This document shows, one piece after another, positions 12,447 to 21,513 of a stretch of 64,000 nt of DNA; within the stretch, counting starts at the first letter, position 1; every line of letters starts with the position of its first letter. The notes under the pieces are model-generated. The model saw only the letters and a list, made by a program, of their open reading frames with translations. It did not search any database and was not told the origin of the DNA. The position numbers and the translations under genes are program-made. The stretch spans positions 1 through 64,000 of the forward strand of contig CABHPB010000073.1 in assembly GCA_902168115.1 (NCBI GenBank), given 5' to 3'. The stretch is from an uncultured Methylopila sp. (lineage in GTDB: Bacteria; Pseudomonadota; Alphaproteobacteria; Rhizobiales; Methylopilaceae).

Positions 12447-13362
12447 ATTCTGAGGCGACAGCGCTCTCCTCGACCTGCCTGACGATCCGCTCCCGAAGCC
12501 ATCGCTGGGCCGGGTGGGCGTCGACGCGGTCGTGCCAGACCATCGCGATCGCAAAGCCTGGAACCGGGATCGGCGGCTCCATGATCTGCAGCCGGTTGGC
12601 CTGGATGCGCGCCACCCGCTCGGGCGCAAGCGCGATCATGTCCGAGCGAGCGACCACCTCCGGCGTCATCAGGAAATTCGGGACCGACAGCTTCACGCGC
12701 CGCGTCCTGCCGTGAGCCGCCAGAGCCTCGTCCGTCGGCCCGGCGAAACCGCCGCCGACGGGCGATGAGATCACGTGGTCGAGCGCGCAGAAGGCGTCGA
12801 GGTCGATCGCGCCATGGACCCGAGGATGGCCCTTGCGCGCGATCACCACGTAGCGCTCCTCCAGCAGTTTCCGGGAGTGCATCGCCTCGTGGGCGGGATC
12901 GGGCGTCAGGAACGCGAGGTCCACTTCTCCGCGCTCGGCGAGCGCTGGAAAGGCGGCGGCGTCGACCGTGCGCCAGGCGGTCCGCAGGCCCGGCGCCTCC
13001 TGAGCAAGAGCGAGCGCGAGCGGCGTCAGCACGGCGTACTGGATCGCGTCCGAGCCCATCAGCGAGACGGTCAGCTCCGCCGAGGCCGGATCGAAGCGCG
13101 CGCCGACGGAGAGCACGCCGCGGACCTGCTCCAGCGCCGCATGCAGCGGCGCCTGCAGTTCCAGCGCGCGCGCCGTGGGCGTCACCCCGCGCTGCGCCGG
13201 GATCAGGAGCGGGTCTCCGAATAGGTCCCGCAGCCGATTGAGCTGGGCCGACAGCGCCGGCTGGCTGATGTGCAGCCGCCGCGCGGCGCGCGTGACGTTT
13301 CGCTCGGCCAGCAGGGCTTCGAGCGCGATCAGCAGGTTCAGATCGAGCCGTCTGATATCCAT
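12421..13362 (-). CDS. LysR-family transcriptional regulator
   Basis: A 313-residue LysR regulator. Residues 3-62 are the helix-turn-helix (LDLNLLIALEALLAERNVTR, then AARRLHISQPALSAQLNRLR). The effector domain runs from about residue 90 (LTVSLMGSDAIQYAVLTPLA) to residue 300. The subgroup resembles NodD/NahR-type LysR proteins in its opening MDIRRLDLNLLIAL. It is divergent from the quinone-reductase-like gene, 120 bases away, which is the most likely target. The final residues SLPSPRGR are encoded by the flanking palindromic repeat, so the natural end of the gene has probably been replaced by repeat sequence. Confidence 0.92.
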   Translation of the reverse strand: MDIRRLDLNLLIALEALLAERNVTRAARRLHISQPALSAQLNRLRDLFGDPLLIPAQRGVTPTARALELQAPLHAALEQVRGVLSVGARFDPASAELTVSLMGSDAIQYAVLTPLALALAQEAPGLRTAWRTVDAAAFPALAERGEVDLAFLTPDPAHEAMHSRKLLEERYVVIARKGHPRVHGAIDLDAFCALDHVISSPVGGGFAGPTDEALAAHGRTRRVKLSVPNFLMTPEVVARSDMIALAPERVARIQANRLQIMEPPIPVPGFAIAMVWHDRVDAHPAQRWLRERIVRQVEESAVASESLPSPRGR

Positions 13363-13482
13363 TCAGTGGATAGCAGCAAAGAAAACTGACGATTTCAATG
13401 ATCGCACAGACCAGCCTACCTCCGTCCTGAAAGCGTGGCCGGCGCAAGGAGCTGTCCCCGCGCCTCGAAACGGAGACGCCCC

Positions 13483-14316
13483 ATGAACGTGCTGATCGTC
13501 TACGCCCACCCGGAACCGCAATCGCTGAACGGATCGCTCAAGGACCTCGCGGTCGAAACGCTGACGGCGCTGGGTCACGAGGTGAAAGTCTCGGACCTCT
13601 ACGCGATGCGCTGGAAGGCAGTCGCCGACGCCGACGACTTTCCGGATCGGGCCTATCCCGACCGCCTGCGATACGGGGGCGAGTCGAAGCACGCCTTTCT
13701 CGGCGGCTCGCAGCCCGCCGACGTCGCGGCCGAGCAGGAAAAGCTGCTCTGGGCCGACGCCGTCATCTTCCAGTTTCCGCTGTGGTGGTTCTCGGCGCCG
13801 GCGATCCTGAAGGGCTGGGTCGAGCGGGTCTACGCCTACGGCTTCGCCTATGGCGTCGGGCCGCACGAGGGCGAGCGCTGGGGCGACCGCTACGGCGAGG
13901 GCAATCTGCTGGGACGGCGCGCTTTGCTGTCGATCACCCTCGGCGGTCGCGAGCCGCAATATTCCGAGCGTGGCGTCAACGGCGCGCTCGACGACGTGCT
14001 CTGGCCGATCCAGCACGGAACCCTGTTCTATCCCGGCATGGCCGTGCTGCCGCCCTTTACGATCTATCAGGCCGACCGGCTGCCGCCCGAGGCGTGGGAG
14101 ACGGCGGCGGACGCGTTCCGGGGCAGGCTCTCGGGCCTCTTCAGCGATGAGACGATCCCGTTCCGCCGGCAGAACGGCGGCCACTATGACGCGCGTCAGG
14201 TGCTGAAGGACGGGCTCGGGGCAGGCGCGACCGGCTCCCGCCTCCACCTGCGTCAGCCCGGAGAGCCGGCCGAGCGCCCGGTGGCCACGACCGAGCCTGA
14301 GCGGGAGGACGTCTGA
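13483..14316 (+). CDS. NAD(P)H-dependent flavin oxidoreductase (NQO-like quinone reductase)
   Basis: A 277-residue flavodoxin-fold protein of the NQO1/Kef-accessory family. The FMN/FAD phosphate loop is near the start (VLIVYAHPEPQSLNGSLKDLA). FQFPLWWFSAPAILKGWVERVY is the diagnostic stretch around residues 100-122, followed by GRRALLSITLGGREPQYSERG. The family reduces quinones or nitro compounds with two electrons. ATG 13483 was chosen because MNVLIVYAHPEPQS matches the family N-terminus. It is divergent from a LysR regulator, a common arrangement for inducible quinone reductases. The last 50 residues (from GLGAGATGSRLH) look unstructured and are beyond the usual family length. Confidence 0.88.
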   Translation: MNVLIVYAHPEPQSLNGSLKDLAVETLTALGHEVKVSDLYAMRWKAVADADDFPDRAYPDRLRYGGESKHAFLGGSQPADVAAEQEKLLWADAVIFQFPLWWFSAPAILKGWVERVYAYGFAYGVGPHEGERWGDRYGEGNLLGRRALLSITLGGREPQYSERGVNGALDDVLWPIQHGTLFYPGMAVLPPFTIYQADRLPPEAWETAADAFRGRLSGLFSDETIPFRRQNGGHYDARQVLKDGLGAGATGSRLHLRQPGEPAERPVATTEPEREDV

Positions 14317-14325
14317 GGGCCAGCC

Positions 14326-14862
14326 TCAGTGCGCGCGATGCATCGCCTCGGTGCGGCGGTAGAGCACGTGCGGCCGGCCGGCATGCTCGAAGTCGTGGTC
14401 GCGCTGGAACTCCAGCCGGTCGATCACGGACAGCGAATGGGTGTTCTCGGGCGTCGTGAAGGCGACCACTTCCGGCAGGCCGAGGTTGTCGAAGCCGAGC
14501 TGCAGCGCGAGCGAACCGATGCGCGTCGCATGGCCCTTGCAGCGCAGTTTCGGGGTGAGCGCATAGGCGAGCTCGACCGTCCGCTCACCGTCGGCCTCGC
14601 AGCGGCGCAGGCCCGCCCAGCCGGCGAAGCCGCCGTCGCTCATGTCGCGCAGGAACCAGAGGCCGAAGCCGGCGTCGCGCCAGTGCGCCCGGGAACGGGA
14701 GACGAAACTCTCCGCCGCGTCGGCGCTCCTGACGCCGCCCAGCGTCGCCATGACGGCGGGATCCTCGAACGCCTCAATGACCGGGCGCAGGTATCCGTCA
14801 TGCGGCACGTCGGCCAGCACGCCGTCGATTTCGATGATAGTGGGGTAACGTTGACTCAGCAT
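14326..14862 (-). CDS. GNAT-family N-acetyltransferase
   Basis: A 178-residue GNAT enzyme of the RimJ/RimL-like group. It shows the AD-SFVSRSRAHWRDAGFGLWF region, FAGWAGLRRC, the strand ERTVELAYAL, the acetyl-CoA pyrophosphate loop in KLRCKGHATRIGSLALQ, and the closing PENTHSLSVIDRLEFQRDHD typical of this subgroup. The start at 14862 is preferred because GGGAGG lies 7-8 bases upstream; a start 57 bases further out lacks such a site. Substrate unknown. It is convergent with the reductase gene (10 bases apart) and downstream of murI on the same strand. Confidence 0.87.
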   Translation of the reverse strand: MLSQRYPTIIEIDGVLADVPHDGYLRPVIEAFEDPAVMATLGGVRSADAAESFVSRSRAHWRDAGFGLWFLRDMSDGGFAGWAGLRRCEADGERTVELAYALTPKLRCKGHATRIGSLALQLGFDNLGLPEVVAFTTPENTHSLSVIDRLEFQRDHDFEHAGRPHVLYRRTEAMHRAH

Positions 14863-14951
14863 CGCGGGGCCTCCCGTCAGCGCGAATGTCTCCCGATACG
14901 CGACCAACCCCGAACTCACCCAGTAGAATCGAAGATCGTGACAATGTGAAG

Positions 14952-14982
14952 ACCTGACGACGTACGATCTTCGTCGTCAGGT
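14952..14982 (-). terminator. Hairpin at the end of murI
   Basis: A perfect 11-bp stem (14952-14962 with 14972-14982) around a 9-base loop. It includes the murI stop codon (14977-14979). There is no clear T tract on either side, so it may be a weak or Rho-assisted terminator or an mRNA-stabilising hairpin. Confidence 0.5.
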
Positions 14983-15855
14983 TAGCGGAAAATGATCATT
15001 TTCGATCGAGGCCAACCCACGCTTTGCAAGCGCCAGCACCAGAGCGTCGGGCGTCGGACGGTCGGATGTGAAGACCACGCGCGGCTCCGCGCCGCTCGCG
15101 AGCGCACGATCCGGCTCGGCGACGAGCGCGACCACGCGGCGCGCGATCGCCGGCGCGGGATCGATCCACGCGACCGGCCAGGGCGCGACCGCCTCGAAGC
15201 GCCGGGTCAGCAACGGAAAATGCGTGCAGGCGAGCGCGACCGCGTCGGTGCGCCGGCCGTCCTTCGCGACGAAGCAGGGCGCGATCTCGGCCGCGACGTC
15301 GGAGTCCGTGACCGGCTCGCCGCGCAGCTCCGCCTCGGCGAAGCCGGCGAGCCTCGGCGAGCCGACCAACGTCACCTCGGTCTCGCCCGCGAAGGCGTCG
15401 ATCATGGCGCGCGTGTGCTCGCGCCGGACGGTGCCGGGCGTCGCGAGGATGGTCACCAGACCTGAACGGGAGGCCTTCACCGCAGGCTTCACCGCCGGCA
15501 CCGTGCCGACGAAGGGCAACCCGAAGCGGGCGCGCAGCGCCGGCAATGCGCCGGTCGCTGCGGTGTTGCAGGCGATAACGACGAGATCCGGGCTTTTCCG
15601 GGCGACGAGCCGTTCCATGACGCCGAGGACGCGCGCGACCAGCCGCTCCTCGTCGAGCGCGCCATAGGGGAAGGCGGCGTCGTCGGCGGCGTAGACGAAG
15701 GCGGCGCCCGGCAGCGCGGCGACGAGCTCGCTCAGCACGGTGAGGCCGCCGAGACCGGAATCGAAGACGAGGATTCTTGGCGCGCGGCCGAGCGCGGGCA
15801 GGGTCGCGCCATGCAGACCCGCGAACAGATCGACGCCCATGACCCTCTCGTGCAT
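14977..15855 (-). CDS. murI: Glutamate racemase
   Basis: A 292-residue cytoplasmic enzyme that makes D-glutamate for peptidoglycan. The two catalytic cysteines of the aspartate/glutamate racemase family are present, in VVIACNTAATGALPALR and in AVALACTHFPLLTRRFE. The N-terminal part reads ILVFDSGLGGLTVLSELVAAL and YAADDAAFPYGALDEERLV, both diagnostic for MurI. The first 25 residues before ILVFDSG are longer than in many MurI proteins, and an internal start (Met7) is possible. It is the first gene of a short leftward unit ending with the GNAT gene. Confidence 0.94.
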   Translation of the reverse strand: MHERVMGVDLFAGLHGATLPALGRAPRILVFDSGLGGLTVLSELVAALPGAAFVYAADDAAFPYGALDEERLVARVLGVMERLVARKSPDLVVIACNTAATGALPALRARFGLPFVGTVPAVKPAVKASRSGLVTILATPGTVRREHTRAMIDAFAGETEVTLVGSPRLAGFAEAELRGEPVTDSDVAAEIAPCFVAKDGRRTDAVALACTHFPLLTRRFEAVAPWPVAWIDPAPAIARRVVALVAEPDRALASGAEPRVVFTSDRPTPDALVLALAKRGLASIENDHFPLT

Positions 15856-15963
15856 CGCCCCGAAGCCGACAGTCGATTGAAGCCTTGGGATGGTTACCGA
15901 ATCGTAGCTTCGCGCGCGATATCCGCGCGGAACTGCGGCGCATGGATGGCGGCGGACCGCCGA

Positions 15964-16983
15964 TCAGCCGAACCGGTCGCGCCAGGCGGGCTGCGCGTCG
16001 GGAAACGGCAGGGCGCTCGCCTCATAGACGCCGCGCGCGACGGCGCGGGCGAGCGTCATGGCGGCGACATGCCCAAGGACCGCCAGCATGGCGAGGCGGT
16101 CCTCGCCGAGCTCGAAATGTCCGGTCGCGGCGGCGAAGACCACGTCGCCGTCGAACGGCGTGTGACAGGGAATGAGCGCCCGTGACAGGCCGTCCTGCGC
16201 CATCACGGCGAGCGCCTTCGCCTCCGTCTTGGTGAGGCGGGCGTCGGTCGCGACCAGCGCGAGCGTGGTGTTCGCGCCGGCGACAGGTTTCGCCGGCGAA
16301 AACCAGTCCTTCGGATCGAGCTCCGGCTCCGCGCCGAGCCCGCCATACTCGGCCTCCATCTCGAAGGGCGCCGCCCAGAAGCGAGCGCTCTCGCCGACGG
16401 TGGCGGAGCCGAGCGCGTTGACGATCGCAAGCGCGCCGACCGTCGGGCCGTGCTCGGGCAAGACAGCGGAGGCCGTGCCGAGCCCGCCTTTCAGGGTCGC
16501 GGTGCGCGCGCCGAGGCCGGCCCCGACCGAGCCGAGCGCGACCTCCCGGCGGGCCCTCGTCGCCGCCTGGTAGCCGAGGTCCCGGTAGGGCGGGAAGCGG
16601 CCCCAGTCCTTGTCCCCGCCATTGGTGAGGTCGAACAGGATCGCCCCCGGCACGATCGGCACGCGCGCGGGGCCGACGGCGAATCCCCTGCCCTGCTCGG
16701 CGAGCGCCGCCATCACGCCGGCCGCGGCGTCGAGGCCGAAGGCGGAGCCGCCGGAAAACGCCAGGGCGTCGATCTTCTCGACCGTCTTTTCCGGAGAGAG
16801 CAGGTCGGTCTCGCGCGTGCCCGGCCCGCCGCCACGCACGTCGACCGACGCGACGGCGGGATGCTCGAATAGGACCGCGGTGACGCCCGAGGCAAGCGCG
16901 GCGTCGTCGGCCTGCCCGACGAGAACGTCGGCGACGTCCGTGATCGCGTTGCGTGGACCGGGGCGCAGGACGGGCGAGGACAT
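15964..16983 (-). CDS. P1 family peptidase (DmpA/NylC-like N-terminal nucleophile hydrolase)
   Basis: A 339-residue protein of the S58/P1 family, which self-cleaves to expose a catalytic Ser or Thr. Family signatures are NAITDVADVLVGQADD at the start, RGGGPGTRETDLL, DALAFSGGSAFGLDAAAGVMAAL, GAILFDLTNGG, and ANTTLALVATDARLTK near residue 245, where the nucleophile Thr of the NylC type is expected. Members include D-aminopeptidase DmpA and nylon-oligomer hydrolase NylC, but most have unknown substrates. It has no signal peptide. It is isolated from its neighbours (108 bases to murI; 122 bases to the divergent DUF2339 gene). Confidence 0.92.
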   Translation of the reverse strand: MSSPVLRPGPRNAITDVADVLVGQADDAALASGVTAVLFEHPAVASVDVRGGGPGTRETDLLSPEKTVEKIDALAFSGGSAFGLDAAAGVMAALAEQGRGFAVGPARVPIVPGAILFDLTNGGDKDWGRFPPYRDLGYQAATRARREVALGSVGAGLGARTATLKGGLGTASAVLPEHGPTVGALAIVNALGSATVGESARFWAAPFEMEAEYGGLGAEPELDPKDWFSPAKPVAGANTTLALVATDARLTKTEAKALAVMAQDGLSRALIPCHTPFDGDVVFAAATGHFELGEDRLAMLAVLGHVAAMTLARAVARGVYEASALPFPDAQPAWRDRFG

Positions 16984-17105
16984 CGCGGCACAGTAGCAGA
17001 AGCGGCGCCGAGCTGAACCGAAGCGGCCGCCGCGACCACTACGCTAAGACGATTTCGCATCGACGCGCCGCGTTTTAGACTGGCGGCCGAATTCGGGGGC
17101 ATGGC

Positions 17106-19775
17106 GTGGATATCTGGGTCTTCCTGGGGCTGATCGTGCTCGCCGTACCGCTGGCGGGCGTAGCCGGCCTCGTCTTCGCGCTTCAGGCGCGCGGCAGGAT
17201 CGAGACGCTCGAGAAGCGGATCATGACGGTCGAGCGCGAGCTCGCCCGCCGAGCGTCCGAAGCGCCGCGGCCCTCGACGGAGCATGCGCCGGCTCCCGTC
17301 CTGGCGGACGTTCCGCGCCCGACGCCGCCCGCCTCGCCTCAGCCCGCGCCCGCCGCGCCGAAATCCGCGCTTCCGCCTGCGGCCGCCCGCGCACCGGTCC
17401 CGCCGCAGCCGAAGGCGCCGGGACGCTCGCTCGAGGAGCTGATCGGCGCCCGCTGGAGCGTGATCGTCGGGGGGATCGCGCTCGCGCTCGGCGGCGTCTT
17501 CCTCGTCCGCTACTCGATCGAGCAGGGCTGGCTCGGCCCGGCGGCGCGCGTCACCTTCGGCGCGCTGTTCTCCGCCGTCCTCCTCATCCTCGCCGAGCGC
17601 ATGCGGCGCGCCGAGGCCAAGCGCGGCACGCCGCGCCGGCCGATCGACATCCCCGCCGTGCTGACCTCCGCCGGCGCCGTCAGCGCCTTCGGAACGGTCT
17701 ATGCGGCATACGCCCTCTATGGCTTCCTCAGCCCCGCCGTCGCCTTCGTCGCGCTCGGACTGGTCGCGGTCGCGACGCTGGTGGCTGCGGCGCTTCACGG
17801 GCCCATCGTCGGCGCCGTCGGCCTGATCGGCGCCCATGCGGCGCCGCTGCTCATCTCGAGCGAGGAGCCCAACGCCTGGGCGCTCTACATCTACCTGCTG
17901 GCGCCGACCGCCGCCGCCTTCGCGGTGGCGCGCCTGCGGGGCTGGCCAGGGCTCGCCGTCGCGGCCGGCGTCGCGGCCTTCCTGTGGGCGGGCCTCGCGA
18001 TGGTCGGAGTCGCGCCGGCGGACCCGGCCGTGCTGCTGGTCTATTCCGGCGCGCTGATCGCCATCGCCGCTTTGACGCACACGGGCGGGCGCCTGAAGGC
18101 GCCGGACTTCGTCGATCTCGACGTCATTTCGAGCGCGCTGATCGGCCTGTTCGGCTTCATCGCAGCCGTCTGCCCCGCGATCGACGGTTTTGGCCAGGCC
18201 TCGCTCGGCGCGACGGGCGCGATCCTCGCCGCCATGCTGACCCTCGCGATCTGGGCGCCGGGCCTCGCTCCGGTCGCGGCGGTCGGCGCAGGGCTCGTGG
18301 CGCTCGTCGCGCTCTCCTTCGACGATCAGGCGCTCGCCGCCGTCGCCGAAATCACCGCCTTCCCCGCGCCGGGCGAGACCGCCCGCACGGCGGGCGTCGA
18401 GAGCTTCCTCGGCTTCTCGGGCGCGCTCGGCGCGATCTATCTCCTCGGCGGCGCCTTCGCCGCGCGCCTCAAGCCGCCGTCGCCCGCATGGCGCACCGGC
18501 CTGCTCGCTGCCGCCTCCGTCGCCGCGCCGCTCTTGCTGATGGCGATCGCTTACTGGCGGGTCTCGGCCTTCGCGCCGGACCTGCGCTTCGCGGGCCTCA
18601 CCGTGCTGCTCGCTCTCGCCTTCACCTGGCTGACCGAGGAGGCCGCGCGCCGTGAGGCCAAGGGCGCGGGCAGCCCGATGGCCACGGCGTCCTACGCCGT
18701 CGGCGCCTCGGCCGCGCTTGGGCTCGCGCTCGCCATGGCGATGCGCGAGGGCGCGCTCACCGTCGCGCTCTCCTTCCTCGCCATGGCGCTCGGCTTCGTC
18801 GCCGCGAAACGGCCGATCCGCGCGCTCGGCTGGCTCGCGATCGCCGCCTCCACGATCGTCCTCGCGCGGATCGCGATCGACCCGCGCATCGTCGGCGACA
18901 CTCTCGGGACGACGCCGATCTTCAACGCTTTGCTTTGGGGCTACGGCGCGCCGGCCGTCGCCTTCTGGCTGGGCTCACGTCAGTTCGACAAGGCGAGGCA
19001 GACCCTCGCGGCGAACGTGCTGGAGGCGCTCTCGCTGGTTTTCGCGCTGCTGCTCGGCTTCTGCCACGCGCGCCATCTCGCCCATGGCGGCGACATGACG
19101 GCGCCGGCCGTGAAGCTCGTCGAGGCGGGGCTCGACGCCACCGTCGCCTTCGCGCTCGCGGCCGTCGCCGGCAAGCTCGGCCTCGGCCGCGCAAGCCCGG
19201 TGCTGAAGTGGGGCGCGCTGGTCCTCGGCGGGATCGGCGTCGCGACCTCGCTCGCAGGCCTTCTCGTCGGCGCGAACCCCGTGTTCACCGGCGAGCCGGT
19301 CTCGGGCGGCCTGCTGCTCAACGACCTGCTGCCCGGCTACCTCGTCCCGGCGATCGCGGCCTTCATGGCGGCGCGCTTCGCGGCCGAGGGCCGGCCAGTC
19401 TGGATGCGCCGCGCGCTCGGCGCGGCGGCGCTCGCGCTCGCCTTCGCCTGGGTGACGCTCACGACGCGGCTCTATTTCCAGGGCCCGGACGTCTCGGGTC
19501 CCGAGGCGAGCGATCCGGAGTGGTACGCCTACTCGGTCGTCTGGCTGGTCTTCGGCCTCGTCCTGCTCGCGGCAGGCGTCGTCAGGCGCTCGCAGATGCT
19601 GCGGGCGGGCTCCGCGCTGGTGATCGTGGCGGTCATCCTGAAGGTCTTCCTGTTCGACCTCGCGGGGCTCGACGGGGTCTGGCGCGCGCTGTCCTTCATC
19701 GGGCTCGGCGGCGTGCTGGTCGGCGTCGGACTGGTCTATCAGCGCCTGCTCATGCCGAAGGCGGCTTCGGCATGA
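17106..19775 (+). CDS. Large polytopic membrane protein (DUF2339)
   Basis: An 889-residue inner-membrane protein. Residues 1-25 form one span, followed by a short coiled coil (ARGRIETLEKRIMTVERELA) and a Pro/Ala-rich cytoplasmic linker to about residue 110. The segment SLEELIGARWSVIVGGIALALGGVFLVRYSIEQGWL is the DUF2339 signature. From there to the end roughly 25 further spans follow. Start is GTG at 17106 with GGGGGC 5-10 bases upstream. Function is unknown; the family is widespread in Proteobacteria. The stop is 25 bases before a palindrome and 69 bases before a LysR gene. Confidence 0.9.
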   Translation: MDIWVFLGLIVLAVPLAGVAGLVFALQARGRIETLEKRIMTVERELARRASEAPRPSTEHAPAPVLADVPRPTPPASPQPAPAAPKSALPPAAARAPVPPQPKAPGRSLEELIGARWSVIVGGIALALGGVFLVRYSIEQGWLGPAARVTFGALFSAVLLILAERMRRAEAKRGTPRRPIDIPAVLTSAGAVSAFGTVYAAYALYGFLSPAVAFVALGLVAVATLVAAALHGPIVGAVGLIGAHAAPLLISSEEPNAWALYIYLLAPTAAAFAVARLRGWPGLAVAAGVAAFLWAGLAMVGVAPADPAVLLVYSGALIAIAALTHTGGRLKAPDFVDLDVISSALIGLFGFIAAVCPAIDGFGQASLGATGAILAAMLTLAIWAPGLAPVAAVGAGLVALVALSFDDQALAAVAEITAFPAPGETARTAGVESFLGFSGALGAIYLLGGAFAARLKPPSPAWRTGLLAAASVAAPLLLMAIAYWRVSAFAPDLRFAGLTVLLALAFTWLTEEAARREAKGAGSPMATASYAVGASAALGLALAMAMREGALTVALSFLAMALGFVAAKRPIRALGWLAIAASTIVLARIAIDPRIVGDTLGTTPIFNALLWGYGAPAVAFWLGSRQFDKARQTLAANVLEALSLVFALLLGFCHARHLAHGGDMTAPAVKLVEAGLDATVAFALAAVAGKLGLGRASPVLKWGALVLGGIGVATSLAGLLVGANPVFTGEPVSGGLLLNDLLPGYLVPAIAAFMAARFAAEGRPVWMRRALGAAALALAFAWVTLTTRLYFQGPDVSGPEASDPEWYAYSVVWLVFGLVLLAAGVVRRSQMLRAGSALVIVAVILKVFLFDLAGLDGVWRALSFIGLGGVLVGVGLVYQRLLMPKAASA

Positions 19776-19800
19776 CTCTTTGGCGAAAATCAGCTACAGG

Positions 19801-19818
19801 CATTGCGCGCGCGCAATG
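19801..19818. promoter_or_regulatory. Perfect 18-bp palindrome upstream of a LysR gene
   Basis: CATTGCGCGCGCGCAATG is a perfect palindrome 26 bases before the LysR start at 19845. It contains ATTGC-N6-GCAAT, the dyad form commonly bound by LysR regulators. The position fits autoregulation; whether it also affects the DUF2339 gene, which ends 25 bases upstream, is unclear. Confidence 0.65.
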
Positions 19819-19844
19819 ACTCGCGTCCTGCCACGGTACAATTC

Positions 19845-20738
19845 ATGCTCGCATGGGACGACTTCCGCCTGGTGAAGGCGATCGCCGAGCGGAGATCGCT
19901 GGCCGGCGCCGCCGACATCCTGGGCGTCAACGCCTCGACCGTGTTCCGGCGGCTCGGAGCGCTCGAGGAGCGGCTCGGCGCCCGGCTGTTCGAGCGCGGA
20001 CGCGCCGGCTACGGCCTGACCCCCGCCGGCGACGAGATGGCCGCGATCGCCGACCGGATGGGAGACGACATCGTCGCCTTCGAGCGACGGATCATGGGGC
20101 AGGATCTCGCGCCCACCGGCGAGCTGCGCGTCACCACCAATGACAGCCTGCTCATTCACGGCCTGACCGACGTCTTCGCCGGCTTCCGCCGGGCTTATCC
20201 GGAGATCACGCTCGACGTCGTGGTCGGCAACGCGGTGCTGAACCTGTCGAAGCGCGACGCTGACATCGCGCTGCGCGTCACCTCCTCGCCGCCCGAGACG
20301 CTGGTCGGCCGCCGCCTCGCCTCGATCTATTGGGCGGTCTACGGCGTCGCGCCGATGCGGCCGGTCGAGAACGTCGAGGCGCTCGATCACCTGCCCTGGA
20401 TCGGTCCCGGCGACATGCTCGGCCATCTGCAGCGCTGGCTGCGCGACGTCGTCGGCGAGCACAAGATGGTCTACCGGCTGAACACGGTGCTCGGCATGGC
20501 CGAGGCGATCGCCGCCGGCATCGGCATCGGCCCCCTGCCCTGCTACATCGCCAACCGCTTCCCGAGCCTCGTGCGGCTCTACGACCCGCCCGGCCAGACG
20601 CCGCCGGGCCTGTGGATCCTCACCCACCCGGACCTGCGCTCGAGCGCCCGCATCCGCGCCTTCATGGACCATGTCGGCCAGGACCTCGCGCGCAGGCGGC
20701 CGCTGTTCGAGGGCGCGCGGGAACGGGAGATGGCGTGA
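19845..20738 (+). CDS. LysR-family transcriptional regulator
   Basis: A 297-residue LysR regulator. The HTH occupies residues 5-62 (FRLVKAIAERRSLAGAADIL, then GVNASTVFRRLGALEERLGA). The effector domain includes LDVVVGNAVLNLSKRDADIALR and VGRRLASIYWAVYGV, typical of a large alphaproteobacterial subgroup without a fixed role. ATG 19845 was chosen because it gives the standard N-terminus and leaves the palindrome at 19801-19818 outside the gene; the longer reading from a TTG at 19803 would place the palindrome within the coding sequence. Co-directional with the DUF2339 gene. Confidence 0.9.
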   Translation: MLAWDDFRLVKAIAERRSLAGAADILGVNASTVFRRLGALEERLGARLFERGRAGYGLTPAGDEMAAIADRMGDDIVAFERRIMGQDLAPTGELRVTTNDSLLIHGLTDVFAGFRRAYPEITLDVVVGNAVLNLSKRDADIALRVTSSPPETLVGRRLASIYWAVYGVAPMRPVENVEALDHLPWIGPGDMLGHLQRWLRDVVGEHKMVYRLNTVLGMAEAIAAGIGIGPLPCYIANRFPSLVRLYDPPGQTPPGLWILTHPDLRSSARIRAFMDHVGQDLARRRPLFEGAREREMA

Positions 20739-20760
20739 GCGGGGCTACAATTAGGCTTCG

Positions 20761-20906
20761 CCGTCATCGCCGGGCCTGACCCGGCGATCCATCGGCCGCG
20801 GACGCGGCAGCGAAGTCGGATGCTTCCAACTTCGCCACTTTGGCAAGGAACTCGGAAACATCCGAGTTCCTGAAGATGGATGCCCGGATCAAGTCCGGGC
20901 ATGACG
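20761..20906. repeat. Composite palindromic intergenic repeat, family B
   Basis: A string of inverted repeats: CCGGG/CCCGG in GCCGGGCCTGACCCGGC, a perfect 10-bp stem GGAACTCGGA/TCCGAGTTCC around AACA, and a final GCCCGGATC/GTCCGGGC hairpin. The outer motifs CCGTCATCGCCG and GATGCCCGGATCAAG recur at 24061-24120 and, in part, at 39989-40039. It lies between convergent genes and may serve as a bidirectional terminator. Confidence 0.8.
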
Positions 20907-20924
20907 TGAGCGGCGCGGCCGACC

Positions 20925-21506
20925 TCACACCCAGCGCCAGCCTCCGTCCTCGATCAGCATCGCCCTGCCCTGCTGGACATGCATGCGCGGCAGGGCCTCG
21001 CGGTCGCCGCCGCCGATCAGCGCCAGCGCGACGCGCGCCACGCCGCCATGGGAGACCACGACGGCGGGCCCCTTCAGCTCGGCGATGAAGGCCGCGAAGC
21101 GGTCGGCGACGTCCTGATAGCTTTCGCCGTCCGGCGGGCGGTGGCCCCAGCGGTCGGCGTCGCGCGCCTTCATGACCGCCGGCTCGCGCGCGCGGATGTC
21201 CGTAAAGGTCGAGCCCTCCCAGCGCCCGAAGGTCATTTCCATCAACCGGTCGTCGCGCGCGAAATCTTCCGGCTTCAGGCCGAGCCCCCGCCGCACCCGG
21301 CGCATCGTCTCAGCGGCCCGCTCCAGCGGGCTCGCGAAGAAGACGTGGCCCGAGAGATCGGGAAAGGCGCCCGCCAGCGTCCGGCCCACCGCGTCGGCCT
21401 GGTCGCGGCCCTTCGGATTGAGCGGCGTGTCGGTCTGGCCCTGCAGGCGGCCCGCGACGTTCCAGTCCGTCTCGCCGTGGCGGACGAAGATCAGCGGCGG
21501 CGCCAA
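20925..21506 (-). CDS. Histidine phosphatase family protein (phosphoglycerate-mutase fold)
   Basis: A 193-residue protein with the RHGET motif (IFVRHGETDWNVAGRLQG, residues 6-23) carrying the phospho-accepting His, the acid motif FGRWEGSTF, and the second His in VVVSHGGVARVAL. The family includes phosphoglycerate mutases and various small-molecule phosphatases; the substrate is not readable here. It starts 7 bases after fabI and is clearly in the same transcript, an association that I recall from other Hyphomicrobiales. Confidence 0.92.
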   Translation of the reverse strand: MAPPLIFVRHGETDWNVAGRLQGQTDTPLNPKGRDQADAVGRTLAGAFPDLSGHVFFASPLERAAETMRRVRRGLGLKPEDFARDDRLMEMTFGRWEGSTFTDIRAREPAVMKARDADRWGHRPPDGESYQDVADRFAAFIAELKGPAVVVSHGGVARVALALIGGGDREALPRMHVQQGRAMLIEDGGWRWV

Positions 21507-21513
21507 GGTCGCG

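Noticed and set aside
14991-15000. AATGATCATT palindrome as an operator
   Set aside because: It lies within the 3' coding end of murI and is a simple short palindrome; nothing else supports a regulatory role.
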